Source: Citrobacter freundii
GTDB taxonomy: Bacteria; Bacteroidota; Bacteroidia; Chitinophagales; Chitinophagaceae
DNA: 64,000 nucleotides
NCBI GenBank assembly: GCA_003243445.1
Contig: QFQQ01000002.1
Span: 62,001 to 126,000 of the forward strand
Direction: 5' to 3'
The notes beneath the pieces are model-generated. The model worked only from the letters and a program-made list of their open reading frames with translations. It was not told the DNA's origin and did no database searches. This document shows, piece by piece, positions 42,234-50,437 of the stretch. Within the stretch, counting starts at the first letter, position 1; every line of letters starts with the position of its first letter. Made by a program: the position numbers and the translations under genes.

Positions 42234-43391
42234 TATTCCCCCAAGCGCCTGCTCCAAATCCCGGATCAGGTATTCGGGTTCTTCAAGTCCGACATAAAGC
42301 CGCACGTACCTGTGTTCGCGGTTGGCGGGATCGAAAGCGGCAGCGGGAATACCGGCGCATTTGGGAATGATGAGGGACTCGTGTCCACCCCAGCTGACAG
42401 CCATCAGGATATGCCTGAGCCCTTCGCAGAAATTGACGATCGACTGGCGGTTACTGGTCTTTAACACGAGGGTCATCAATCCGAAAGCGTCTTTCATTTG
42501 CCTGCGGGCAAGCGCTTGCTGAGGGAAGCTTTCATCAAAAGGAAAGATGACCGACTCAATAGCTGGATGTTGCTTCAGAAAGGCAAGTACCTGCTGTGTG
42601 GTCCGGCTCACACGTTCGAGCCGGGCCTGCAAGGTCCGCAGCCCACGGATCAGCAACCAGGCATTGAAAGGCTGGATGCCGCTGCCGATGTTCAGGTATT
42701 CACTATCGAAGATCTTTTTCATCATCGCGTGCGAACCACATAGCACACCACCCAGCGTATCACTGTGGCCGCCTATATATTTTGTAGCTGTTTGCATAGC
42801 CAGATCGATGCCCATTGGAATCACGGGCTGATAGATCGGAGTTGCATAACTGTTGTCGATCATGGTGATGATCTTCCGGGATCTTGCAAAATCCGCCACT
42901 CCCTGCAATGGCTGCAGCGCGAAATCCCAGCTATTGGGCGACTCCAGGTAAAAGAAAGTCGTATTGCTCTGCGTGGCAGTCTGCCAGTTCTCCAGTTCCG
43001 TTCCGTCTATATAAGTGGTATGAACGCCGAACCTTGGCAATACAATATCAAACATCCGTTGCGCCCAGCTATAGGGATTTTTTACAGATACGATATGGTC
43101 ACCGCTTTTTACATTCGCCAGCACACCGGCAAATATAGCCGCAGCACCGCTATTGAAGACGAGGCAATCTTCCGCCTGATCCAATGCTGCCAGCTTTTTG
43201 CGAAGGATATCGACAGTGGGATTCAATCCTCGGCTGTAAAGATATCCGCCCATTTCATCTTCAAATGCTTTCGAAAGCGAATCAACCGTTTTAAAAGCAA
43301 AATTGCTCGCCTGCATGATAGGCGGAGCGATCGCATTGAAATAATGTTCGCGGTCTTCACCCAGTTCATTCAATATATAGGAGATATCCAT
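42228..43391 (-). CDS. Cys/Met metabolism PLP-dependent enzyme
   Basis: A 387-residue PLP enzyme of the cystathionine gamma-synthase/gamma-lyase family. The internal aldimine lysine is K204 in TATKYIGGHSD, with the PLP-binding D179 (IIDNSYATP-like, MIDNSYATP). The upstream LVFNSGAAAIFAGVLA and SVKNPYSW segments are typical. Reactions in the family include methionine gamma-lyase and cystathionine lyase; the exact substrate cannot be told. It starts 1 nt after the stop of an amino-acid permease on the same strand, suggesting uptake and use of a sulphur amino acid. Confidence 0.88.
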   Translation of the reverse strand: MDISYILNELGEDREHYFNAIAPPIMQASNFAFKTVDSLSKAFEDEMGGYLYSRGLNPTVDILRKKLAALDQAEDCLVFNSGAAAIFAGVLANVKSGDHIVSVKNPYSWAQRMFDIVLPRFGVHTTYIDGTELENWQTATQSNTTFFYLESPNSWDFALQPLQGVADFARSRKIITMIDNSYATPIYQPVIPMGIDLAMQTATKYIGGHSDTLGGVLCGSHAMMKKIFDSEYLNIGSGIQPFNAWLLIRGLRTLQARLERVSRTTQQVLAFLKQHPAIESVIFPFDESFPQQALARRQMKDAFGLMTLVLKTSNRQSIVNFCEGLRHILMAVSWGGHESLIIPKCAGIPAAAFDPANREHRYVRLYVGLEEPEYLIRDLEQALGGIG

Positions 43392-43392
43392 C

Positions 43393-44724
43393 TTATTGCA
43401 GTCTTTTCTTTTTGTAATTAATGATCAGGAAATAAATCAGCAGGAATGACACAAACACAGCGGTACCCGTTGCGGCCAGGGCTGGTGTATTCACAACGAT
43501 GGAACTACCCACAAAAACATAGGCCGCAATAAAAATTATGGGTAATAACGGATAGAATTTCATTTTATAGATACCTGTTCCATCCAGGTGTTTCGTTCTT
43601 TTACGTAAAATAAACAATGCTGCTGCTGAGCTTGCCATGCCAATTGAATCAAGAAATATACTAAAGGCCAGGATATTCTCTATTGATTTTGCAAAGAACA
43701 ATACGATGATGCCGATCGCTGCAAAAGCTGTTAGCCCAACGGTCAGCACATCCCTCTTTTCGTTTTTCTTTTCAAATGCAGGCGGGAGAATCCCATCTTT
43801 ACTCATCGCATACATCACCCGCGGATTGCTGAGAAGTAAAACATTGACATAAGCGAGCACTGCAACAAACAATAAAACCGAAGCAACTGTTCTGCCGGTA
43901 GGACCAAACATTTTCTCTACCACTATTGCTGCGATGCCTTTTGAATCTTTCAGCGCCTGAAATCCGATCGCATTATAATAAGCATAGCTTACCGCAAGGT
44001 AAAGGCTGATGATAAGCAATATACCTATGAAGATACCCCGCGGGATCGTCTTTTTAGCGTCCTTTACGTCTTCTCCAAAATTGATCGTTTGCTGATAGCC
44101 GCCATAGGTAAATGAAACAGCGATCAGCGCTACACCAAATGAACTGATATAATCCATCGAACTGAAATTGTTCGCGATCACGCTTTGTGTGGCTGCATTG
44201 GCATTGTCGACAAAAAAAACAGAACCGATCAGCAAGACCAGCATGCCGATCTTGACGATCATCAGTACGTTTTGCGCGGAAGAGCTGAGACGAAGCCCCA
44301 GCAGGTTCAATCCATAAAAAACAAGAATGGGCACTGTTGCAATAACAGCCTGCATGGTGGGGCTGGGAAATTCATCAAACAACACCTGTGAGATATATTC
44401 ACTGCCCATCAATGCAACTACGGCCATGGAAGCTGCATTGGAAACAAGGATGATACAGTTAATGGAAAACGCAATGGAAGGATGATAACATTCTGCAAAT
44501 ACTTTATAATAACCACCGGTCACGGGCAGGCGCGAACCGATCTCAGCATAGGTCAGCGCACCACAAAGCGCCACGATGCCACCTGCAAGCCAGGCGGAAA
44601 AGAATACAGCAGGTGTGATAGCGGCTTTGGCGGCATCTGCGGATGTACGGAAGATGCCCATGCCGATCACCAGGCCAACGACGATCATGGTGAGGTCGAA
44701 GAGACCCAGTTTGGTTTTTGTCAT
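43393..44724 (-). CDS. APC-family amino acid permease
   Basis: A 443-residue transporter with about 12 membrane helices. The N-terminal TM1 has the APC motif VVGLVIGMGIFRTSAD, then FFSAWLAGGIVALCGALTYAE and GSRLPVTGGYYKVFAECY. TM6 contains SFTYGGYQQTINFGEDVKD. It is a proton-coupled amino acid symporter or exchanger; the substrate is not evident. The start at 44724 is preferred over one 12 codons upstream because it opens directly on TM1. It is the first gene of a pair with the PLP enzyme. Confidence 0.92.
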   Translation of the reverse strand: MTKTKLGLFDLTMIVVGLVIGMGIFRTSADAAKAAITPAVFFSAWLAGGIVALCGALTYAEIGSRLPVTGGYYKVFAECYHPSIAFSINCIILVSNAASMAVVALMGSEYISQVLFDEFPSPTMQAVIATVPILVFYGLNLLGLRLSSSAQNVLMIVKIGMLVLLIGSVFFVDNANAATQSVIANNFSSMDYISSFGVALIAVSFTYGGYQQTINFGEDVKDAKKTIPRGIFIGILLIISLYLAVSYAYYNAIGFQALKDSKGIAAIVVEKMFGPTGRTVASVLLFVAVLAYVNVLLLSNPRVMYAMSKDGILPPAFEKKNEKRDVLTVGLTAFAAIGIIVLFFAKSIENILAFSIFLDSIGMASSAAALFILRKRTKHLDGTGIYKMKFYPLLPIIFIAAYVFVGSSIVVNTPALAATGTAVFVSFLLIYFLIINYKKKRLQ

Positions 44725-44874
44725 AACGCCAATATACACAATGAACGCGAATAGATGCAAATAGCCGATAAAAGAAAAAGACGATATCCATATTGAGTTA
44801 TATGCCTGAATTGGATGAGAGAACTGGTTCGGGAACTGATGCCAATGGCCGGCTTCGCAATCTGGAACATTATT

Positions 44875-44917
44875 AAAACAAGGAAGCCTTCCAATTACGG
44901 AAAGCTTCTTTGTTTTA
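44875..44917 (-). terminator. Terminator of the outer membrane protein gene
   Basis: An 18 bp stem with one mismatch and one G-U pair (AAACAAGGAAGCC / AGCTTCTTTGTTT parts) around AATTAC, with T tracts on both sides, about 60 nt beyond the stop. Confidence 0.7.
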
Positions 44918-44937
44918 ATTTATTATCAACTTAAGAT

Positions 44938-44977
44938 GCGACCATCGAACATCGACCATCCAACACCGAACCATCGC
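44938..44977. repeat. Unpaired CATCG-type arm (A9)
   Basis: GACCATCGAACATCGACCAT and following CATCG words end 2 nt before the stop codon of the outer membrane protein gene. No inverted partner was found. Confidence 0.5.
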
Positions 44978-44978
44978 G

Positions 44979-45743
44979 TTAATAGTTTATCCTGCGCGGG
45001 CAATCCAACGGATCCATCTTACCAAACCGGAAGATCACATTCAATGTATGGCTGTAATAAGAATCGCCCTGGCGTGGATTTCCCACGCGGCTGAATCCAT
45101 CGAGATAGTCGGTGGAAGTACGGCGGTAATTCGTTTCAAGCCCAATACCAACCTTGTCCGTAACAAAATAACGTACTCCGGCAAAGATGGGAATGACTAC
45201 CTGACCGCCGGGCAGACTATGCTGAATATCTTCGCTGAGGCCGGTAGAAGTTTCACTGTTTCCCGCGAAATAGGCCGTGTTATACCGGCTATAATCCCTT
45301 TCTATTTTTAACAGCGTATAACCGATACCAACACCGATATAGGGTGCGATTTTTCTGACGGAATAATTTCTGTTGAGAATATTCCACTCGATCATCGCGC
45401 TTCCTTCCGTAATGGGTGTGTTGAAATTAAGTGCGCGCTGACGGCGGTATTCAGGTTGATCATATACCGCATCATCGCCTTTCAGAGAACCGAGACCAAT
45501 ATTGAAACGCCAGCCAAAGCCCGCACTGACAAGCTTGCCGCCAAAAAGCTGGATCGCCGGCCGAAGTGTTTTATAAGAACCGGCTTTCTCCTGTGATAAA
45601 TCACCCTGGTATACAAATACTCCTCCGCCTACACCAAATTGCCAGCGGGGCACGTTCTCAAAGACCTGCGCCTGTCCTGCATAACCTATCACTAATAGCA
45701 ATAAAAGGGCTGTACTGTGTTTACAGTAATTCATACAATACAA
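44979..45743 (-). CDS. Outer membrane beta-barrel protein (DUF6089-like)
   Basis: A 254-residue exported protein: signal peptide ending AGQAQ near residue 27, then a beta-barrel with WQFGVGGGVFVYQGDLSQEK, IAPYIGVGIGYTLLKIERD, IPIFAGVRYFVTDKVGIGLE and TNYRRTSTDYLDGFS. The pattern (G-rich strands, Y..GD) is that of DUF6089/OmpW-like small barrels of Bacteroidota, whose function is not established. A start at the in-frame ATG 45734 is also possible. It is a single gene. Confidence 0.75.
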   Translation of the reverse strand: MYCMNYCKHSTALLLLLVIGYAGQAQVFENVPRWQFGVGGGVFVYQGDLSQEKAGSYKTLRPAIQLFGGKLVSAGFGWRFNIGLGSLKGDDAVYDQPEYRRQRALNFNTPITEGSAMIEWNILNRNYSVRKIAPYIGVGIGYTLLKIERDYSRYNTAYFAGNSETSTGLSEDIQHSLPGGQVVIPIFAGVRYFVTDKVGIGLETNYRRTSTDYLDGFSRVGNPRQGDSYYSHTLNVIFRFGKMDPLDCPRRINY

Positions 45744-45941
45744 GTTTTCCTTGATGGTAGTTAAAGCAGTTTTGGCTGGGTGTCCGGGGATGAGAGGTAT
45801 GCTTGTTCTTAACGAAAAAAACGCCCTTTCATTTTTCGCCGTTTGTTAAAGTCAAGCAATAAATACAAACTCTACGCCAAGCTGAGAGGAAAAAGAGGGA
45901 AAGGAGAAAAAAGAGGCAATGTTGATTGAAATCAAGACCGG

Positions 45942-46077
45942 TTTTCGATGTTAGATGTCGATGTTCGATGATCGATTGCTAGTCTGAGAACAGAAGACTG
46001 CCCGGTAGGTGACCTGGAATCACTAATCCGTTTGATCGATCATCGACCATCTAACATCTAACATCTAACATCGAAAA
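45942..46077. repeat. Inverted-arm element A10 in a gene-free gap
   Basis: In the 340 bp between the outer membrane protein and LytTR genes, a left arm (45942-45976; TTTTCGATGTTAGATGTCGA) faces a right arm (46034-46077; CCATCTAACATCTAACATCT, ending CATCGAAAA). Reverse-complemented, the right arm begins TTTTCGATGTTAGATGTTAG. Loop about 57 nt. The element ends 7 nt before the LytTR stop codon. No gene was found in the gap. Confidence 0.75.
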
Positions 46078-46083
46078 AAGCTC

Positions 46084-46779
46084 TTACTTCTTCGTCCAGC
46101 TTCTGATAAAATCAGTATAACTATCACTTACCGGCAGCTCGGTTTTTGATTGCAGCATTACTTTTTTGTGCTGGATGGATTCAACTTTGGCGGTAGCGAC
46201 GACATAGCTGCGGTGGATGCGGCTGAACCGGGCTGGCGGAAGTTTTTCAAGGACGGCTTTGAGCGTCATCAGTGTAAGGATGGGTTTGGCTCCGGTGAGG
46301 TGAATGCGAATATAGTCTTCGAGGCTTTCGATGTATTCGATATCGGAAAGACGGATCCTGATCATACGGTATTCCGAATAAACGAAGAGGTATTCATCTT
46401 CTGTTTGGGCCGGTTTGTTTTTGTATTCCTGGTACTCGATGGCTTTGCCGAGGGCTTTGGAGAACCGGTCGAAGCTGATCGGTTTCAGCAAATAATCGAT
46501 AGCATCGAGCTCGAAGCCTTCGAATGCAAATTTTTTATAGGCAGTTGTAAAGATTATCATGGGTTTGGCCTGCAGTGAACGCGCAAGATCCAGCCCGGTG
46601 ATATCGGGCATATTGATATCAAGAAAAAGCAGATCCACGGCCGTATTCCGCAGGTATTCCGCACCGGACACGGCATCGTCAAATGTCTGTATCAGCTGCG
46701 CCTTCGGAAACCGCGAGAGATACTCACGGATAACGTCGAGTGCAGGAGGTTCGTCGTCTATGGCGATACATTTCAGCAT
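46084..46779 (-). CDS. LytTR-family response regulator
   Basis: A 231-residue response regulator. The receiver domain (1-120) has acidic D8-D9, phospho-acceptor D54 (LFLDINMPDITGLDLAR), T/K pair TTAYKKFAFEGFELDAIDYL and KP. A LytTR DNA-binding domain (about 135-231) has YLFVYSEYRMIRIRLSDIEY and SRIHRSYVVATAKVES. Such regulators bind direct repeats upstream of targets. The gene for its LytS-type kinase is directly upstream on the same strand, so they form a two-component system. They are separated by element A11; the signal is unknown. Confidence 0.95.
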   Translation of the reverse strand: MLKCIAIDDEPPALDVIREYLSRFPKAQLIQTFDDAVSGAEYLRNTAVDLLFLDINMPDITGLDLARSLQAKPMIIFTTAYKKFAFEGFELDAIDYLLKPISFDRFSKALGKAIEYQEYKNKPAQTEDEYLFVYSEYRMIRIRLSDIEYIESLEDYIRIHLTGAKPILTLMTLKAVLEKLPPARFSRIHRSYVVATAKVESIQHKKVMLQSKTELPVSDSYTDFIRSWTKK

Positions 46780-46799
46780 AATTGAAAATAGTTTGTACT

Positions 46800-46953
46800 G
46801 GTTCGATGGCCGATGTTCGATGGCCGATGGCCGAATGCGTGTTATTAGAAAATATCTTAAGAATAGAAATATTCTGAAAACAGAGGGTTTGTATGTTACG
46901 TATGTATCCTAACAGCACGCGCTCGGCCATCGGCCATCGAACATCGGCCATCG
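46800..46953. repeat. Inverted-arm element A11 between kinase and regulator genes
   Basis: The left arm (46800-46841) and right arm (46916-46953) are inverted and agree at 36 of 38 positions, including CGATGGCCGATGTTCGATGG. The A/T-rich loop is about 74 nt. The element lies wholly between the LytS-type kinase and LytTR genes, 8 nt after the kinase stop and 20 nt before the regulator start. Confidence 0.85.
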
Positions 46954-46961
46954 TCATAAAG

Positions 46962-48077
46962 TTACACCTGCAACGTCAGTTGCACCGTATAAAACCCATT
47001 CTCCTTATTTATATTCAAAAAATGACGGTCCGGGTACAGGCGCTGCAGGCGTTGGCGGGTGTTCAGGATGCCGATGCCGACACGGGAAGTGGATGGTTTC
47101 GGGTCGAAGAGTTTGTTGCGGCAGAAGAAGTGGATGTTATTGTCCTGGATGGAAAGACGGATCTCAATAGTGGATGGTTCGTGGCTGCTGATCCCGTACT
47201 TGAACACGTTCTCGATAAAGTTCATCAGGATCAGCGGAGCGATCCTTTTGCCGGCAGTGTTGCCTTCCACTGCAAATCCGACGGTCATTTTCTTGCCAAG
47301 ACGTAGTTTTTGCAGATCGATATAGTCACGCAGGCATTCGATCTCACTTTCGAGGGAAACAAAATCTTCCGTTACATCATCCGTCACATAGCGCATGATG
47401 TTGGATAATTTCAGGATGCTTTCCGCGGTATGTTCATTTTTAGTGATCGCAAGCGAGTAAATATTGTTCAGTGTATTGAACAGAAAATGCGGATTGATCT
47501 GAGCTTTGAGAAAAGAAAGTTCGGCATTTGCCTTATCTGCTTCCGCCTGTATGGCGCGGCTCTCAGTGCGGCGCCATTCGCGGATCACCCTGATGGCTGT
47601 GCTCAGGGACCAAACGGTGACAAAAAGGATGATACTCATTATATCGGTGGAGCGCCGGCGTTCAGGCATGTGCGGGCGGCGGTCCCGGACAGATCCGGGC
47701 ATGGGCATCGGCCGTCCACCATCTTCAAAGCGCGGCATATTCACCGGATGGCGTTGTTGTTCACGCGAAGCAAGACCTTTGATGACTCCTTCAAAGGGTC
47801 TTACGGTATAAACAGCGGTGAACAGTACGAGGATTATCACTACATAAGTGAAATATTTCTTCCGCAGATAGAGTTTTGGAAAAAGTAAGAAGTAATTGCT
47901 GTAGAAAAGAACCAGGAAAATGGATGAAAAGATCAGGAATGGCAGTGACAAAACGCTACTGGCCGTGGGTTCGGAGCTGGGCATCCGGAAAACAAAACCG
48001 AGCACCAGGCTAAAAAACAATAACCAGGCAGCAACATGTGCAATAATGGGCGTGATCTTCTGCTTCATTTCCGGCAA
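46962..48077 (-). CDS. LytS-type sensor histidine kinase
   Basis: A 371-residue kinase with four membrane helices (about 10-30, 43-62, 76-93 and 146-163), an intervening Pro/Arg-rich stretch, and a His_kinase domain starting LSFLKAQINPHFLFNTLNNI (phospho-acceptor H197). The HATPase region has IAPLILMNFIENVFKYGI and the final RVGIGILNTRQRLQRLYP. This class pairs with LytTR regulators. Signal unknown. It is upstream of its LytTR partner. Confidence 0.93.
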   Translation of the reverse strand: MPEMKQKITPIIAHVAAWLLFFSLVLGFVFRMPSSEPTASSVLSLPFLIFSSIFLVLFYSNYFLLFPKLYLRKKYFTYVVIILVLFTAVYTVRPFEGVIKGLASREQQRHPVNMPRFEDGGRPMPMPGSVRDRRPHMPERRRSTDIMSIILFVTVWSLSTAIRVIREWRRTESRAIQAEADKANAELSFLKAQINPHFLFNTLNNIYSLAITKNEHTAESILKLSNIMRYVTDDVTEDFVSLESEIECLRDYIDLQKLRLGKKMTVGFAVEGNTAGKRIAPLILMNFIENVFKYGISSHEPSTIEIRLSIQDNNIHFFCRNKLFDPKPSTSRVGIGILNTRQRLQRLYPDRHFLNINKENGFYTVQLTLQV

Positions 48078-48177
48078 AGAAAGGTAAGTTTTCTAACGGG
48101 AGAAGGATGTGTCGGTGGATGAGGGGGTTGAGACGATCAGTGGAAGAGAGAGTTTGACAGGGTTTAGGTGAGGTCCC

Positions 48178-48441
48178 AGGGGTTCCAGATTAAGTTCCAG
48201 AGGTTCCAGAGGTTTCATAAGTTTCATAGGTTGACCCTGAAAGTTGAAAGAGTTTATAGAATCAGAAAACTTTCCGACCTTGAGAAACCTATCAAACCAT
48301 ATGGAACCTCTGGAACCTCTGGAACCTCTGGAACCTCTGGAACCTCTGGAACCTCTGAAACCTCTGGAACCTCTGGAACCTCTGGAACCTCTGAAACCTC
48401 TGAAACCTATGAAACCTATGAAACCCCTGAAACCCTTCATT
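48178..48441. repeat. Inverted-arm element C3 with 15-copy 9 nt tandem array
   Basis: The left arm (48178-48235; GGTTCCAGAGGTTTCATAAG) faces a tandem array at 48303-48437 made of 15 copies of a 9 nt word (GGAACCTCT, with GAAACCTCT and GAAACCTAT variants). The array is the most regular in the window. It lies in a 392 bp gap between the divergently transcribed kinase and CWC genes. Its minus-strand frame spells Gly-x-Arg triplets but is considered repeat noise. Confidence 0.85.
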
Positions 48442-48469
48442 CACCATACCGTCACAAACCCCTACGACC

Positions 48470-48685
48470 ATGTGTAACCACGAAACCCGCAAATGTCCCC
48501 GCTGTGGCAATGGATTTTCCTGCAAGCCGGGAAATATTACGCAATGCCAGTGTTTTGGGATCCTGATAGCGGAAGAACAGCGGTCGTTTATGGATAAGCG
48601 GTATACAGATTGCCTTTGCAGGGATTGCCTGATCTATCTGCAGTCGGAAGTAAACCGGTTTGTGGAAACACATGTAAAGCGCTGA
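48470..48685 (+). CDS. Cysteine-rich CWC family protein
   Basis: A 71-residue protein with CNHETRKCPRCGNGFSC followed by CQCFG and CLCRDCLIYL, the cysteine pattern of the cysteine-rich CWC family (zinc-binding). Its function is unknown; homologues are small and often encoded near unrelated genes. The eight-cysteine arrangement and lack of repeats inside the frame support it as real. It begins about 30 nt after the C3 array. Confidence 0.85.
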   Translation: MCNHETRKCPRCGNGFSCKPGNITQCQCFGILIAEEQRSFMDKRYTDCLCRDCLIYLQSEVNRFVETHVKR

Positions 48686-48730
48686 TGTTTCTTTGATAAT
48701 GTAACGCTATCTTATCGCCTGAAACATTTT

Positions 48731-48738
48731 TATCTTTG
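48731..48738 (+). promoter_or_regulatory. -7 promoter box of the MarC-family gene
   Basis: TATCTTTG is a perfect Bacteroidota -7 box 14 nt before the start codon. No TTTG -33 element is clear at the right distance. Confidence 0.6.
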
Positions 48739-48752
48739 CATAAATCTATTTC

Positions 48753-49331
48753 ATGAAAATTGTACCGGCAGATCTGCTTACCGTCACTTTTACGCTTTTC
48801 GCGGTCATCGATATCGTTGGCTCCGTGCCGATCCTGATATCATTGAAGCAAAAGATGGGCGGCATGAAAGAGTTGCGGGCCACACTCATATCCGGCGCAC
48901 TGATGATCCTGTTCCTGTATGTAGGCGAAGCATTTCTGAATGTACTGGGATTGGATGTGAAATCATTTGCAGTAGGCGGCTCGATCGTGATCTTTATTCT
49001 TGGTCTTGAAATGGTACTGGGCATCGAATTTTTCAAAGGAGATGCCGATGTCAAGACAGCCACGGTCGTTCCGATCGCATTTCCACTGATCGCCGGCTCC
49101 GGAACACTTACAACGATCATGTCACTGAAAGCGAATTACGGGGCCGTCACCCTGCTGATCGCCATACTGATCAATCTTATTATTATCTACGCTGTGCTCA
49201 AATCCCTTGGCTATATCGCAAAACTTCTTGGCGGCAGCGGACTGGTGGCCATACGGAAATTCTTTGGCGTGATCCTGCTGGCGATCGCGGTGAAGATCTT
49301 TGCGACGAATGCGCATGGGTTGATCAAGTAG
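48753..49331 (+). CDS. MarC-family integral membrane protein
   Basis: A 192-residue protein with six membrane helices, typical of the MarC/NAAT family: LLTVTFTLFAVIDIVGSVPI in TM1, GAFMILFLYVGEAFL-like TM2 (GALMILFLYVGEAFL), FAVGGSIVIFILGLEMVLGI, and PLIAGSGTLTTIMSLK. The family was once linked to multiple antibiotic resistance in E. coli, but that link has been withdrawn; the substrate is unknown. Single gene with a short leader, followed by element C4. Confidence 0.92.
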   Translation: MKIVPADLLTVTFTLFAVIDIVGSVPILISLKQKMGGMKELRATLISGALMILFLYVGEAFLNVLGLDVKSFAVGGSIVIFILGLEMVLGIEFFKGDADVKTATVVPIAFPLIAGSGTLTTIMSLKANYGAVTLLIAILINLIIIYAVLKSLGYIAKLLGGSGLVAIRKFFGVILLAIAVKIFATNAHGLIK

Positions 49332-49340
49332 GAAGAAGAG

Positions 49341-49536
49341 AAGGTTTCATAGGTTCCAGAAGTTCCAGGGGTTCCAGAGGTTGCTGCCGCGGAGTGAAGA
49401 GTATAATTTTTCTGGCAGCAAGGTTTCAGAAGTTTTATGAGTTATAATTTCTTCTGATCATTACTTATTGCAAAAATATAAGTCTCCGCTTTCCGCGGCA
49501 GCAACCTCTGGAACCCCTGGAACCTATGGAACTTTA
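49341..49536. repeat. Inverted-arm element C4 with a 32 nt perfect arm match
   Basis: The left arm (49341-49393) and right arm (49492-49536) are inverted. A 32 nt stretch (49362-49393 with 49492-49523) matches perfectly, including CCAGAGGTTGCTGCCGCGGA. The outer parts are 9 nt GGTTCCAGA words. It starts 9 nt after the MarC-type stop and lies before osmC. A GGTTTCAGAAGTTTTATGAG fragment lies in the loop. Confidence 0.85.
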
Positions 49537-49596
49537 CTTCCAAAACCCTACTGCACTTAAATCTTTTGTACCTTAATAGATCTGAAAAGAAAATTT

Positions 49597-50013
49597 ATGA
49601 AAATTTCTGCGCGGGTTCAGAATACATTCGATCAGCATCAGGTGATAGTGTCAACGAATGACAGGGAACAGAGTGTTGCTATTGCAGCAAAAAAAGAGGG
49701 ATTGGGCTCTTCGGTAAATGGCGGGGAGTTATTGCTGTTATCGCTGGCTACGTGTTTTTGTAATGATGTATACCGGGAAGCGGCGAGAAGAAAGATGAAC
49801 GTCGCGTTGGTGGAAGTGACGGTAAACGGAGAATTTGATAAAGAAGGAGAACCGGGATATAATATCGTATATAGTACCCGGGTGGAAGCGCCAGGAAGTT
49901 CCGATGTTGAAATAGAGGAGTTGATAGAATATGTTGACCGGATTGCGGAGATACATAATACGCTGAGGAAGGGAGTGGAGGTCAGGAGGATTTTGAGAGA
50001 TGAGGCCGTTTAG
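49597..50013 (+). CDS. OsmC-family protein
   Basis: A 138-residue OsmC/Ohr-superfamily protein, which usually reduces organic hydroperoxides with a reactive cysteine. The helix containing LLLLSLATCFCNDVYREAAR carries the family cysteine (C53 or C55), and NVALVEVTVNGEFD with a C-terminal EYVDRIAEIHNTLRKGVEV completes the fold. The second conserved cysteine of Ohr is not obvious in its usual place, so peroxidase activity is less certain. Single gene after element C4. Confidence 0.8.
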   Translation: MKISARVQNTFDQHQVIVSTNDREQSVAIAAKKEGLGSSVNGGELLLLSLATCFCNDVYREAARRKMNVALVEVTVNGEFDKEGEPGYNIVYSTRVEAPGSSDVEIEELIEYVDRIAEIHNTLRKGVEVRRILRDEAV

Positions 50014-50053
50014 CTGACACCATTATCGGCTGGACAGGTGAGCACATCTATTT

Positions 50054-50384
50054 ATCGATCGGCGTAAGTTCCCGCAGATTATAAGACATTGGTCTCTATG
50101 TAGAACAAGTTGCTAACATAGGACTTCCTCAAAACGATTGGATATTTTCTCTTCAGGCTTGTTGTTAGATGGAATTCCGCAGAAATTCATGGTATTTGAA
50201 ATCGTATGCCTGCAGGCGATTTCATTCGTTCGCATCGCAGATGACACGGATCACTTGCTTATATCGCAAGTTTATCTGCGAAATCCCTTGCCGGATCAAT
50301 TATATAGCTGAAGAAATGAACAACAACCTCCCTGGAAAGGACAGGCAAAATCTGCGCGATCTGCGGGAACTTGCACCGATCGAT
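50054..50384. repeat. Inverted-arm element E (ATCTGCG family)
   Basis: In the 424 bp between convergent osmC-like and siderophore-interacting genes, the left arm (50054-50080; ATCGATCGGCGTAAGTTCCC) and right arm (50358-50384) are inverted and agree at about 24 of 27 positions. Further ATCTGCG words occur inside (near 50270 and 50350). No convincing gene lies in the gap. Confidence 0.7.
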
Positions 50385-50437
50385 CAAAAGACGTGTCAAC
50401 ACATGGCAGTCTGAATCAAACTCCCGCTTGATCGCCT

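Noticed and set aside
48093..48440. Minus-strand frame with collagen-like Gly-x-Arg repeats
   Set aside because: It translates the 9 nt repeat array of element C3; the same word family is non-coding elsewhere in the window.
233..50384. CRISPR array interpretation of the short repeats
   Set aside because: The words are degenerate, have no constant spacers, and form facing arms; no cas gene is present.
50169..50414. 81-codon plus-strand frame between the osmC-like and siderophore-interacting genes
   Set aside because: It overlaps the ATCTGCG-type repeat and has no recognisable features.
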